From the NCBI GenBank assembly GCA_949152475.1, contig OX424562.1, forward strand, positions 24,242,209 through 24,306,208: 64,000 nucleotides of DNA. The letters run 5' to 3'. Each line of letters starts with the position of its first letter. Within the stretch, counting starts at the first letter, position 1. This stretch comes from Terebella lapidaria. Its lineage: Eukaryota > Annelida > Polychaeta > Terebellida > Terebellidae. Positions 43,169 through 53,935 of this stretch are shown in pieces. A program made the position numbers and the translations under genes. The notes under the pieces were generated by a model. The model did not search any database. It saw only the letters and a program-made list of their open reading frames with translations, and was not told the origin of the DNA.

Positions 43169-44651
43169 TAGCTTACCGGCCCTTTGGGCCGATAAGCTAT
43201 TGTCGTGGTATTTCGTCCTTCGTCCGTCCGTCGTCCATCGTCCGTCCGTCGTCCGTCCGGGTCTGTAACTTTTTTTTGACATGATGAATTTCCCCATAAA
43301 TTTGTCAGAACATACCTTGGGCCAGTATCTAAAGACGTTTTTTAAATTTTTTTGATTGAATCGTTTTTGCCTATTTGGCGGCCATTTTTGACGAAAAATT
43401 GCCAATTTTGGACTTTGGAAAACTGTCTGATCAGTTTTGAGATTTTTGTTTCAAAACATTCCTCTCATGTACCTTTATGACATGTATAAGTTTCGTTGCC
43501 CTTGAATCGCCGGTCTGCTTGTGGCGGCCATTTTGATTTTTCAACGGGTCGGCGAAAAAAATTTCTTTTGTCCCAAATCAAGTCACTATTCGTTTTGATC
43601 CATTTCCAGCAAAAAAAAAAAATTTTTTTTTGGCCATTGAAAAATTTTTTGGACTTCAAAAATTTCACCCAATTTTCCTTCATATTGGGAGCTGTGCAGA
43701 GTAAACTCATAGAACACTTGAAGATAGAGCCTAAGTATTGGCACATTCAAATGGGAAATCATATATTGCGGTTTGAGTGATGACCTTGAATTTGACCTTC
43801 AATGACCTTGGAAGGTCAAAACGACCTTTTTTGTCGAAAAATGGCTAATTTTGGATTTTTTTATGGCCATTTTCTCAAAAACTGTCCGAATTGTTTTGAG
43901 ATTTTTGTTTCAAAAAATTCCTATTATGTACCTTTATGACGTGTATAAGTTTCGTTGCCCTTGAATTGCCGGTCTGCGTGTGGCGGCCGTTTTGATTTTT
44001 CGACGGGTCGGCAAAAAAATTTTTTTTTTGGTCCAAAATCAAGTCACTATTTGTTTTGAGCCATTTCCAGCAAAAAAAAAAGCAAATTTTTTTTTTGGCC
44101 ATTGAAAAATTTTTAGGACTTTTTTATTTTTAGGAAAATTTCACCCAATTTTTCCTTCATAATGGGAGCTGTGCGGAGTAAACTCATAGAAGACTTCAAA
44201 ATAGAGCCTAAGTATTGGCACATTCAAATGGGAAATCATATATTGCAGTTTGAGTGATGACCTTGAATTTGAGGTCAAAATGTTGTATTTTACGTTTGTT
44301 ATTGGCATCATCAAAATCTGACTGTATTGGTGGTAACAGATTGATACTTACCTTCAATGACCTTGAACGGTCAAAAACGATGAAATTTGTCTTTGGTGGC
44401 CATTATGTCAAAATCTATTCAGACAGTTTTTCTCAAAATAATGTATATGATTCTCTTTATCTACCTTTGTGATGTGGTATTTGATTTCGTATTATAGTCC
44501 ATGCAGAAAATGTGTTTCCAGCAACATTTACGAACATGTTTTGACATTTAGAGTTCAAGATCAGTGTAACAATTTACATGTTGGAAAATCAATACTCTGC
44601 GTTTCTCATGATTGCCGGTAAGCTACAGCACCCTTGGTGCTATGTTTTATT
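43169..44651. mobile_element. TAGCTTACCGGC element, copy 2 (about 1.48 kb)
   Basis: Same ends as copy 1: TAGCTTACCGGC at 43169 and GCCGGTAAGCTA at 44614-44625, followed by a cleaner terminal hairpin (AGCACC, loop CTT, GGTGCT). Same orientation as copy 1. It is longer because an internal unit of about 455 bases occurs nearly twice (starting near 43427 and 43882). ORFs of 70-95 codons inside are by-products of the repeat. Confidence 0.75.
43427..44340 (+). repeat. 455-bp internal tandem duplication in copy 2
   Basis: Both units contain GATTTTTGTTTCAAAA, TATAAGTTTCGTTGCCCTTG, and the AGAGCCTAAGTATTGGCACA block; copy 1 has one unit. Confidence 0.75.
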
Positions 44652-44670
44652 TCATCATGCTACTAATATA

Positions 44671-44995
44671 TCAGGCTTTTATCAGGCTCTCCAACTCCAG
44701 TCGTCGTGGGTGAATACGCGAGTATATGTCAACAGCCTCGTGCAGGTCAATCCCGCGATCATAGTGAATGTGTAACAGCGCGAGGTTTGACAATCTTTCC
44801 TGGCCCATGTATGCTCGCATATAGTTGTTGAGGCGTCGCATCACACTAGCACTCCTCTCTGACTCGCAGGACTTTGATGGAATCGTTCATCCGATTCGGA
44901 GAAGGGTTTTCAAGTTTGGGTAGATCACTGGATTGCACTCCTTGATCGCAGCTGCAAGTGTCGGGGGTCGGTCAGCTGGTGGTTTGCTCATGTAC
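44671..44995 (-). pseudogene. hAT transposase C-terminal (dimerisation) exon
   Basis: After a splice acceptor (AATTTTAG) the minus strand encodes about 107 residues with the hAT C-terminal signature: SKSCESERSASVMRRLNNYM, then MGQERLSNLALLHIH and a final HPRRLELES. In this family the block follows ..LL.I...IP.TS.E.ERSFS.L... . One in-frame TGA interrupts it just before TIPSKSCESE. No catalytic exons are seen to the right. It begins directly beside the TAGCTTACCGGC element. A domesticated ZMYM/THAP-like gene is possible but less likely given the stop. Confidence 0.75.
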
Positions 44996-45269
44996 CTAAA
45001 ATTTAAGAATCAGAATCATCAAGGAATTGTGTTGAAAATGTGATCATAATACTTTTTGATTGATCATCGTCATTCGTCAACAATCAAGATCATCCTGTAA
45101 GAATGATAATGAATGGTTAATACTAATGTGCTACTCGTCCGGTCAAAGCTCGATTATGGTTCGATAGTTTATGGCTCAGCCAGACCCTCCTACATAAAGG
45201 CTTTGGATACTATCCATAACCAGGGGTTGCGTTTGTGTCGCAACCAGGGGTGCATTCAGAACCTCTCCC

Positions 45270-46400
45270 ATGGAGAGCCTGTATGTTGAGGCCAACGAAC
45301 CCTCCCTTTATCGTAGGAGGGAAAAACTCTCACTTCAGTATACCATCAAGCTGAAGTCTCTACCGAACAATCCAGCCCATAATGTTGTTTTCAAACCTAA
45401 GTGTGTTCGTCTGTTTGAATCCAGGCCAAATGCAATACCAACCTTTGGTATTCGCATGAAACATCTATTGGCGGATTTAAACATTGACTTGAACACAATA
45501 GCTGAGTCAAAAATTTCAAAGGTTCCACCATGGGAATTGAAAACTCCCATAACTGACTTTTCTCTCAGGATTGGGAAGAAGTCTACCATCAACCCTTTGG
45601 ATTTTCACAGTGGTTTTAATGATGTTCAGTTGAATTATCCAAACTTTAATTTTATGTATACTGATGGTTCTAAGGATGGTAATAAAGTAGGCTGTGCCGC
45701 TGTCACTTCGGGGAGAACACACAAACAACGTCTCCCTGATGTGTGTTCATTGTACACAGCTGAGTTGAAAGCAATACTGTTAGCACTGTCCCACATCCGC
45801 CGGTTCGGGGAAGTGGGTTTTGTCATTTGTTCAGATTCTCTATCAGCCCTGCAAGCTATAGAGAATCGTAATATTGACCATCCTCTACTTTTGGATATTT
45901 TCACTGAACATCAACGTACTTTTCAAATGCATAAAGTTGTGGTATTTTGTTGGGTACCCAGTCATGTGGACATTCCTGGGAATGAACGTGCCGACAAGGC
46001 TGCCAGGGCAGCTCTTGATCTTGACGTCACATTTTCCAGGGTGCCACATTCTGATTTCAAGCTGCTCATCCACACGTACTTGTACGCAGATTGGCAGTCA
46101 TTCTGGGATGAGCAGGTTGATAACAAATTACACAAAGTCAAACCAACGATTGCTTGTTGTACCCCAATAAACGAAATGTCCAGGCGTGATCAACTGGTCA
46201 TGTCACGGGCTCGTATAGGGCATACATACCTTACTCAGGGTTACCTGCTCCGTGGGGAGGAGGCCCCTGTGTGTGTGCCCTGTCGAGAGTGGCTGACCGT
46301 TGAACATGTCCTGGTACATTGTCAAGATTTGGCTGACACTCGTCGCATGTTCTACGAGTGTCAGTCCATATACGCACTTCAAGGATTTGATTATTTATAA
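45270..46400 (+). CDS. LINE pol C-terminus: RNase H and zinc-binding tail
   Basis: 376 open codons from the retrotransposon polymerase. The RNase H domain covers about residues 125-245 and keeps D-E-D-D catalytic acids. A CCHC-like motif near residues 333-348 is typical for this LINE group and helps nucleic-acid binding. It lacks the endonuclease and most of the RT, so the copy cannot move by itself. The ATG at 45270 is internal to the original ORF. Confidence 0.8.
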   Translation: MESLYVEANEPSLYRRREKLSLQYTIKLKSLPNNPAHNVVFKPKCVRLFESRPNAIPTFGIRMKHLLADLNIDLNTIAESKISKVPPWELKTPITDFSLRIGKKSTINPLDFHSGFNDVQLNYPNFNFMYTDGSKDGNKVGCAAVTSGRTHKQRLPDVCSLYTAELKAILLALSHIRRFGEVGFVICSDSLSALQAIENRNIDHPLLLDIFTEHQRTFQMHKVVVFCWVPSHVDIPGNERADKAARAALDLDVTFSRVPHSDFKLLIHTYLYADWQSFWDEQVDNKLHKVKPTIACCTPINEMSRRDQLVMSRARIGHTYLTQGYLLRGEEAPVCVPCREWLTVEHVLVHCQDLADTRRMFYECQSIYALQGFDYL

Positions 46401-46629
46401 AATCCTCAATTTCCTTCGGGAAATATATATATTTTTTTAGACACATAAATTCTAGTCAACGCCTTTGATTTAGTCATCAATTCTTCACCACTAACCTTGT
46501 AAGCTTTTACTGTTCACTTCAACTTTTTAATTGTAGAACTTGCGGTTTTATCATTCTTGATACTACTTTCATATCTTTGTTTGGCACTGAAATGGCCTTC
46601 TTGAGCCCAAAGTGCCGTTAAGCTTTATT

Positions 46630-46668
46630 TCTTCTTCTTCTTCTTCTTCTTCTTCTTCTTCTTCTTCT
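46630..46668 (+). repeat. (CTT)n microsatellite at LINE end
   Basis: About 13 CTT units directly after the LINE 3' end; the same triplet tails most copies. Confidence 0.9.
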
Positions 46669-46874
46669 CCAGGTTTGCTAAGCTCACTTGTAGCCTTCGG
46701 TTTGCTGGTTTTCAATGGGGCAGCATCTTTCTGCATGCAAAAGGAGCTGATTGAATAAACTTGGTGTGAAACATTTGACAAAAAATCAAAAAGCTGATCA
46801 ATTCATGAGCACAATCAAGAAGCAGAAGTGTCCTGAGCAAGAGAATTTCCGCTTTCATCATCACTGCCATTCTC

Positions 46875-46938
46875 CTCGTTTCGCAATGAAATGGCCTTTT
46901 TGAGCCCAAAGTGCTGTTAAAACTTATTTCTTCTTCTT
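46875..46938 (+). mobile_element. LINE 3' tail
   Basis: CAATGAAATGGCCTTTTTGA and GCCCAAAGTGCTGTTAAA followed by TTCTTCTTC. It ends just before the next LINE piece. Confidence 0.7.
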
Positions 46939-46959
46939 GATTTTTGGCACAGGGCTTCG

Positions 46960-47450
46960 GTGTGTCCAGGCGTGATCAACTGGTCATGTCACGGGCTCGT
47001 ATAGGACATACATACCTTACTCAGGGTTACCTGCTCCGTGGGAAGGAGGCCCCTGTGTGTGCCCTGTCGAGAGTGGCTGACGGTGAGCATGTCCTGGTAT
47101 ATTGTCAAGATTTAGCTGACACTCGTCGCTTGTTTTATAAGTGTCAGTCCAAATACGAGGTTTTCAATGATTTCAATAATTATAAAATCCTCAGTTTCCT
47201 CAGAGAGATTGGGGTATATTTTTATTTCTGAAGATTTTGTCCACAACTCTAGTCAACTCGTATGGGTCTAGATCTAGTCACTGATACTTTCACCATTAAT
47301 CTTGTAGCTTTTACCGTTCACTAGAAATTTTTAATTGTAGAAGTTATGGTCTTATCATTGTTGATACCTCTTTTATATGTTTTATATTTGGCACTGAAAT
47401 TGCCTTCTTGAGCCCAAAGTGCCGTGAAACTTCATTGGTTCTTCTTCTTA
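46960..47450 (+). mobile_element. LINE 3' part, 5'-truncated
   Basis: Begins at GTGTCCAGGCGTGATCAACT, corresponding to the last quarter of the pol frame (MSRARIGHTYLTQGYLLRG), and continues through the 3' UTR to a short TTC tail. One base loss alters the Cys/His motif. Confidence 0.8.
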
Positions 47451-48510
47451 TCACAGTGTAAAATTGTGCCAGTGTCACAGTGGTTTGAGTTGTAAGCGTT
47501 GATCCGGCTTCGTTTGAATAATACTCCCTTTTTCAAGATGTAATATTCAGATATAATAATATGGCCGAACCCGAATGTTTGGATATGTATTGTAACATAT
47601 TAGTTGGCATTTCGCACAGCATCTGTAATTTTGGTTATTAATTTCTTGTTGAAGAGAAACATCTCGTGATGATTCGCTAAACATTTATGTACATGTTAAT
47701 TTCTCCTCCAGTATTTGATGACTTGTGCCTTCGTAATAGGTTGTTTGCAAGAGCGTTTTGCTCTTGATTGTTGTTGTCTGAAACACACAAAAACAAAAAT
47801 GGTTTTTAAATCCAAGTACTCATGAATTCAGAACAATAACCATTGTACATGGTTGGTATTAGAGTAGTTATCACTGAACCCCGCTTTGTGAAATGAAAGA
47901 AAACTGGCTTAGGACTTAGGTCTTGAAAATATATTCATAGATTTAATAATATCAGTATCGATTTTACACTATACTGCTATTTATTATAGACTATATTGCT
48001 AGTCTGAGAGCGTATGTGTTTTTGGAAACAGGGTCCTGCCGCATGCAACTAGCGCATCACGGCATGTGCTTGGGGCAGCCAACAAAGTAGTCCTCCCATG
48101 GAAGGAACTCGTCACCATAGGTTTCCACAACTTACTCCAGATCAATGCTTCGACCTGCATGGAAGATAGAGGGCACCAGAACAAAGAGCGAGGCACACGA
48201 ATTCGAGGGACCTACGGATGGAGTGAATGGACAGCTAGCGAAGGTTTAATGAAATATATTTAATTAACTAGAGGTGTCTTATCTTACAGTGACTACTGTA
48301 CTGTCGACATAGAGAGGCAAATACGGAGCAAGCTAATATGACATGAGGCATGGCTACATGACCACCAACAAGGTACTGGAAATACCTCTACGGTGGTAAC
48401 AATCAGAAAAAAAGATCAACGTAAGCAAAAGGGAGTGGTCCAGAAGAACAATATCACACTATCACAGTAGTACATTGGGGAGAATATCCATGTCAAGCTC
48501 TGTCTGCAAG
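47451..48510. other. Gene-free stretch
   Basis: No gene is recognised; at 48271-48301 TTATCTTACAGTGACTACTG resembles the right end of the TA-flanked MITE at 32.1 kb. Confidence 0.4.
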
Positions 48511-48881
48511 TCATCCAGGTGTATGGAAGGCTACCTCGCTCGTGAAACAGCGTCGTATCGCTGGGGTAGGCTGACCATCGTCATGGACCAACATGTAGTT
48601 AATTATTTTCTGATCCATGCTGTTCCTCCATGCCATCTGCAGCAGGACCGTGTTTTCTCTATGGGAGTCCTTTACAGTGCTAATCCTCGAGGAAATCACG
48701 AATACTGTACATGTGGAGGTATGTAAAAAGCTGCTTTCTATGCGCTTCATGCCGTATCTGTCAGCCAGGATGAGGTGCCCTATGGATGTTGTCATGCCGA
48801 GGAGGATTTCCTCACACTTCTTCCTAATGCTGTCCACCATGTACTCTTCGGCTAGAGGCACCAGGTGTGCCGCATTTAGTT
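48511..48881 (-). CDS. BTB/BACK-like gene, second exon
   Basis: On the minus strand TTGTTGCAG precedes the exon, which joins the BTB exon in frame: ..GMEIT + ELNAAHLVPLAEEYMVDSIR. The stretch LVPLAEEY..D.I..KCEEILL......LILADRYGM is the helical region that follows the BTB fold in MATH-BTB and related Cul3-adaptor proteins. The last 60 residues are less conserved, and the exon ends with a stop. These proteins recruit substrates to Cul3 ubiquitin ligases; here only homology supports that role. Confidence 0.7.
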
Positions 48882-49900
48882 CTGCAACAAGAAAGTACAT
48901 CGTGATTGATATTACCGAATCATGAGAACTGCCATTATAATGTGAGCATTCTATGAATACTATGAAATCAGATAGCCAAATGTTGTTTCGAATATCTGTG
49001 CAATGTATCTGACTGTATGTTTTCAATTGCCTTCCAGTGTACGCAACATATTCAATTGAACCGGATGTATTATGTCAACATGAAGTTGGAACGTATTAAA
49101 ACATCTAGCAAATATATGAAGTATATGCCCTTCATGTCACTTAGTGCAGGCAAAATGGAGCATGCAGTCAATTCCTGTTCATAGTGTGAAATTACTGACA
49201 AACCTTTGGATCTTGGAACTTTCTCGTTTCAATTAATTGGACTCATCCCGCTCACGTCCCCAGGACTCATGCGCACCCTTTCTCTCTCGCCCCCAGAGGA
49301 TTGGGCAATCTAAGGGATCCAAGTGTCCAGCGGCATCACATCGAGACAGGTCCGGATAATTTGGTGGTATAGGGTAAGAAGATATAGTTGACAAACATGA
49401 AACCAGTTTTTAGTGGAATGATGATGATAGTGTGACCACATGTTCTGTGTTTACAGATATACCAACTCAATCAAGAAATGCCTTATGAAATATTTTCTCA
49501 CCAAGCCTTGTGTACTTCGAATATCGAATAGCATGTCCAATTCTGTAATTCTGGTCAGTCTTGCAAATATGTTCAAGGTGAAATTAACATTGTGGTAGAC
49601 CGCCAATTTTGGTTTTTCGATTTTCAAGACAGGAATGTACATTTGCTGCAGAAAGTATGGTTTAAGCCGAATGAAAACATACGAAATTACACATTGATCC
49701 AATGATTTTTAGAGCAAAGCTATGGCAAAAAACCATGTGACATTTTGTGTTGACTTTAGCAACTTGACTTTAGCAGCATGGGTATACGCCAAAGGTCATG
49801 TTGCATCCACACAATCACCCCTTATTAGAGCCCTTACAAACAATTTTATGTATTATAAAATTTTATGTTATTCTGTGAATTATGAAGTGGCAGAACTAAC
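48882..49900 (-). other. Intron of the BTB gene
   Basis: Bounded by a GTTAGT donor at the right end and TTGTTGCAG at the left end as read on the minus strand. No insertion is recognised inside. Confidence 0.6.
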
Positions 49901-50133
49901 CTGTTATTTCCATGCCAGGTGGGTGCATCAGCTTAAAAAAATCCACCACAGCGTTGAACTCTTTCCCTGGAAAAGTGTCCTTTCCTTCTTTCCATCAACA
50001 AACATACCGCTGAACAACATGATTCGAAATACAGGCGACCACATCGCCAGGGTGCTTCGACAGCTGTGAACTTCTTTGCCTTGCACCTCAAAACACACAT
50101 CGGCTAGCTCGAATTTCTTCGAAACATCCATCC
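49901..50133 (-). pseudogene. BTB-domain exon with one frame change
   Basis: The exon follows a TTGTGTTACAG acceptor and begins with an ATG (MDVSKKFELADVCFEVQGKE). It shows the BTB core: DVCFEV..KEVHSCRSTLAMWSPVFRIMLFSGMF. Then the frame changes near a run of four T (around 49990), after which the other frame continues the family pattern (PGKEFNAVVDFFKLMHPPG) to a GTTAGT donor. The join to the next exon is in phase only in the second frame, so the change is inside the exon. A sequencing error or a young pseudogene both fit. There is no MATH domain in the visible part; an upstream exon may exist. Confidence 0.65.
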
Positions 50134-52569
50134 TGTAACACAAACAATAAAATCAGTTAACCAATCAGGCAGCTCGTCAGTGGTGAACATACTGTCTCGC
50201 TTATTGAAGATACAGTCATGGACATAATACGAACATGAGCCTATATTCTGTCTATGGTGATACTAATGTTATTTCTGAATACATTAATCAATTTAAGGAC
50301 TTTGCTGATTATATCGCCAGACTCTGACAACTGTTGAAATGCCATTTCGAATCCTTAAATGAGGTACAAGTACATATACCATTATCATATGTTTAACCAA
50401 TTACTAGACTGGATGATGGCTAGACAGGGTGGCCACCAAAACACAGCATTATGGAATCTGAGTCCAGTAGGCCCAAAAGTGCAAATAATACATCTGTGCC
50501 CAAGCTTATGGCCACGGCTGTAATGACCATGAAGCAGGTCATCTAAGTTTGCTGCAGCAAATTGAATGGTTAATAGGGCAAATGTAGTCTCTGTCAACGT
50601 TTTGCAAAAAACAGCAAATTGTTCGCTGCTAGTGATCATCAAAGTACTATATAAAAATACTTACATAATTCGATACTTGGAGCTTCCAATATGTTTTTCC
50701 AATATCCAGGTCAAATGACAGCTGATTGCAAGTTAAATCCTTGAGAAAAATCTCGAAAGCAATGATTTACAGTAGAGTTAAAGTTTCCTGTGGTGTTGCA
50801 TCAATGCTGTTAATCTGAATGATTGCTTCATAGTGATAGGTCAGTTACTTAAATAGGGGAGATGAAGGTGGCATGGAACAGTCTATTGAATGACTGGGGG
50901 GGGGGGATGGGTGAAAGGTAGATGATATGTATTATTGTTGGTCAATGAAGGGCAGGGGGAGGGGGTCAGGTTGTGGAATGTGGGGTTTGGTTGATGTTCA
51001 GAGAAGCCTGCATGTGCAATGAACCATGTAATAGACATAATAGCTGGGTGGAGATCTGGGGCTGTTGAAGTGTCGAGAAGACTTATGGTTATTATCAAAG
51101 CAGAGGAGAAATGTCGGGAGGACTGGGCCAGGACAGGGACAGTACTGTATGTGATGAATACGGTTCACTGGCCCGTATCAGGCCGAATGTCTGAGACGTT
51201 GTGCTAACAGACAACAAGCCGGCAATGTCCTTTTCACTGTTTATTGGATGCGAATGTCCGATGACCACTCACACACAATCTGGGCCGACAATCACTCTTA
51301 TAGTCCAGTGATTTCCCGGGTCGATAATATATCTTCTAAATTATAGTCCTTGTATATACAAGAGTTTTATGTATCCACGTTATATATATATGCTTTATAT
51401 CCACTTATATGATTACGGTCACTTTTCTGGTCACACTACAAATACGACCGTCTCTTCTGATTACTTCTACTACTCTGCCTGGGCCGAAGGATAGGTGCAT
51501 GGATATTCCCGCCTAAAGTATACGGGGTTGTGTCATTGGCTGAATGTATGCTGATCTCACCGGGAAAGTGGAATTCCCCGGTGCGTGTCTTGACTTGTGT
51601 TGTCTGTAACTGTGCACGTGATGTGGGTGTTATGCGTGTCATGTTCTATGTTTAGAAGTCAGTGCATGTGAAGGTCAAGGCCGAATATACTGGGTCGAGT
51701 GTACTGAGTAAATGGGGCCGCAAGTGCATGTGGTTTGACCTGTGTATGTAACCATGACTACGTTGGAGTTTATACTTGTGATCGTATAGTGTGTACCTGT
51801 TCTGTATGTAAGTCATGTAGAATGAATGTTGTTGTGGAAATATGTATGCGCGGGAGGGACGGGAGTTACAGTCGCTACAATTACTACATGTACTTGGGCC
51901 CAGCAACAGATATGGTGCCAAAATGCGTTTGATGATTAGGCATCAAAGCAGGTGAAATATTTCAATATTCACAGACCTCCTAAAAGTTGGAACATATACC
52001 GAAAATGGAGACTGATGCACCTGTTCCCCATTATGTCAATACGGTACTTGCTCTTGCAGTTGCAATAATTTGATAGATGACATGAATCTAGGCAGTTGGC
52101 ACATATTGTTCTAATAAGTGAAATGACATTTAGTAGTAGTAGTAGTATATTGACAGGAATAAATACAATATGCATGTAACATATGTAAACATATTACCCG
52201 AGAAGCAAACTTAGGTATGTCCAATATATATGAAATTCATGTACAAAAATGCGATGTGCAATTTATGAAAAGTGTGTGTGAAAGTTTCAGCGTAGTGTAG
52301 TCATGAAAGCTCAAACCCAGGTACATGTATGCTAAATAACGGACAATAATACATATTTGATACATATATTTTAATATTCTGTGCACTTTAGCATGACAGT
52401 ATACTTGCTGATAGTTTGCAGAAAAATACTACACAACCTATATATTTAGCATGGTCATAGTTTGAAATGTGGTGAATTCATTAAAATTACTGACCGTAAT
52501 ACCCCCCTCAGACATGTTTGTCTACAACGACGAGTACCAAAAATAACGTCCATTTTGCTCTAAAACACT
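50134..52569. other. Gene-free stretch
   Basis: No gene is recognised. It holds a G-run near 50898 and a short CTA/TAG repeat near 52130-52145. Part of 51150-51800 may be a diverged copy of a repeat also at 30.6-31.1 kb. Confidence 0.35.
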
Positions 52570-53447
52570 CCGTGGGAATTGAAAACTCCCATAACTGACT
52601 TCTCTCTTAGGATTGGGAAGAAGTCTACCATCAACCCTTTGGATTTTCACAGTAGTTTTAGTGATGTTCAGTTAAATTATCCAAATTTTAACTTTATCTA
52701 TACTGATGGTTCTAAGGATGGTAATAAAGTAGGCTGTGCCGCTGTCACCTCGGGGAGAACATACAAACAACGACTCCCTGATGTGTGTTCAGTGTACACA
52801 GCTGAGTTGAAACAATACTGTTAGCACTGTCCCATATCCGCCGGTCCGGAGAAGTGGGTTTCGTCATTTGTTCAGATTCTCTATCAGCCCTTCAAGCCAT
52901 AGAGAATCGTGATATTGACCATCCTCTACTTTTGGATATTTTAATTGAACATCAACGTATTTTTCAAATGCATGAAGTTGTGGTATGTTGTTGGGTACCC
53001 AGTCATGTGGACATTCCTGGGATTGAGCGTGCGGACAAGGCTGCCTGGGCAGCTCTTGATATGGACGTCACATTTCATCTACTTGTGCGCAGAATGGCAG
53101 TCATTTGGGGATGAGCAGTTTGATAACAAATTACACAAAGTCAAACCAACGATTGGTTTTTGTACCCCAATAAACGAAATGTCCAGGCGTGATAAACTGG
53201 TCATGTCACGGGCTCGTATAGGGCATTCATACCTTACTCAGGGTTACCTGCTCCGTGGGGAGGAGGCCCCTGTGTGTGTTGCCCTGTCGATAGTGGCTGA
53301 CGATTGAACATGTCCTGGTACATTGTCAAGATTTGGCTGACACTCGTCGCATGTTCTACGACTGTCAATATATTTCAATGATTTTAATATTTATAAAATC
53401 CTCTATTTCCTTTGGGAAATTGGGGTATACTTTTCTTTTAGACATAC
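52570..53447 (+). mobile_element. LINE copy, RNase H and C-terminus, no tail
   Basis: Starts at the segment encoding KTPITDFSLRIGKKS and covers RNase H through the Cys/His motif. One base loss breaks the frame after YTAEL, and about 40 bases are missing after the D-rich end of RNase H. It stops shortly after the coding end without the 3' signature, so the tail was lost. Confidence 0.8.
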
Positions 53448-53499
53448 AACTCTCTGCCGAAATGCCTTAATCACAATACTGTTTTACCACCATGCCCAC

Positions 53500-53935
53500 T
53501 CGCGAATCTCCAAAGCCTTTCTCTCAAACATGTACGAGTCGTCCAGAGATATGCGACCTTGTTTGCCGAATATGTCCTTCACTATGGTGACACGATCACC
53601 AGTCGCTGCTCCGACTTTGTCTGTCTAGTAGCGCGTTACATTAACTTGAAGGTGCTTGGTGCATAGGAGGTGCTTGGTGCATAGGAAGCGGGTTGCTTCC
53701 GGAAAGATGTCAGTCAAAGTTTTGATAAGAGCACCTTACTCATCGCTGCCACAGTTCAGTTCTGCTGCATCAAGCTCGGTGCCAACTCTCCTGCGAATAT
53801 GTGATAAAAATGTGTGGTAATTCTCAAAATTCGCATCCCGGTGGAGGAAGACCATGATTGGACAGCGTAGAAACCTGAGGTTTCGATTCATGAGCGTCGT
53901 GACGAACCATGGTCCCATGTCCTATCGATTCCGAG
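53500..53935 (-). pseudogene. Transposase-like fragment (MULE-type resemblance)
   Basis: The minus strand encodes GPWFVTTLMNRNL, then IMVFLHRDANFENYHTFLSHIRRRVG..LDAAELNCGSDE, and after a stop GALIKTLTDIFPEATRFLCTKHL and, further on, DRVTIVKDIFGKQGRISLDDSYMF in pieces. The order GxxFVTT / HRD..F..Y..F / GSDE..L / FP.A....C..H matches a transposase-derived protein family of corals and molluscs with a MULE-like core. It has at least two stops and an 18-base tandem copy (CACCTCCTATGCACCAAG). No ends are seen. Confidence 0.6.

Larger units (their letters stand above)
45120..46668 (+). mobile_element. Best-preserved LINE copy (RT thumb, RNase H, zinc tail, TTC repeat)
   Basis: A 5'-truncated non-LTR retrotransposon. 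It begins in the end of the RT domain (LVRSKLDYGS at 45127), has one frame change in a duplicated ACCAGGGGTT motif near 45230, then an open frame of 376 codons (45270-46400). RNase H blocks with all catalytic acids are visible: YTDGS, YTAELKA, SDSLSALQA and PSHVDIPGNERADKAA. After it comes a C-terminal Cys/His motif (CVPCREWLTVEHVLVHC). The 3' UTR ends in TTGGCACTGAAATGGCCTTC, GCCCAAAGTGCCGTTAAGC and a (TTC) repeat. RNase H placement fits I-group LINEs. It serves as reference for all other copies. Confidence 0.85.

Noticed and set aside
48511-50133. BTB gene as the common 5' part of the zinc-finger cassette gene
   Set aside because: It is on the opposite strand, downstream of the array, has a BACK-like end with its own stop, and its exon junctions are not phase 0.
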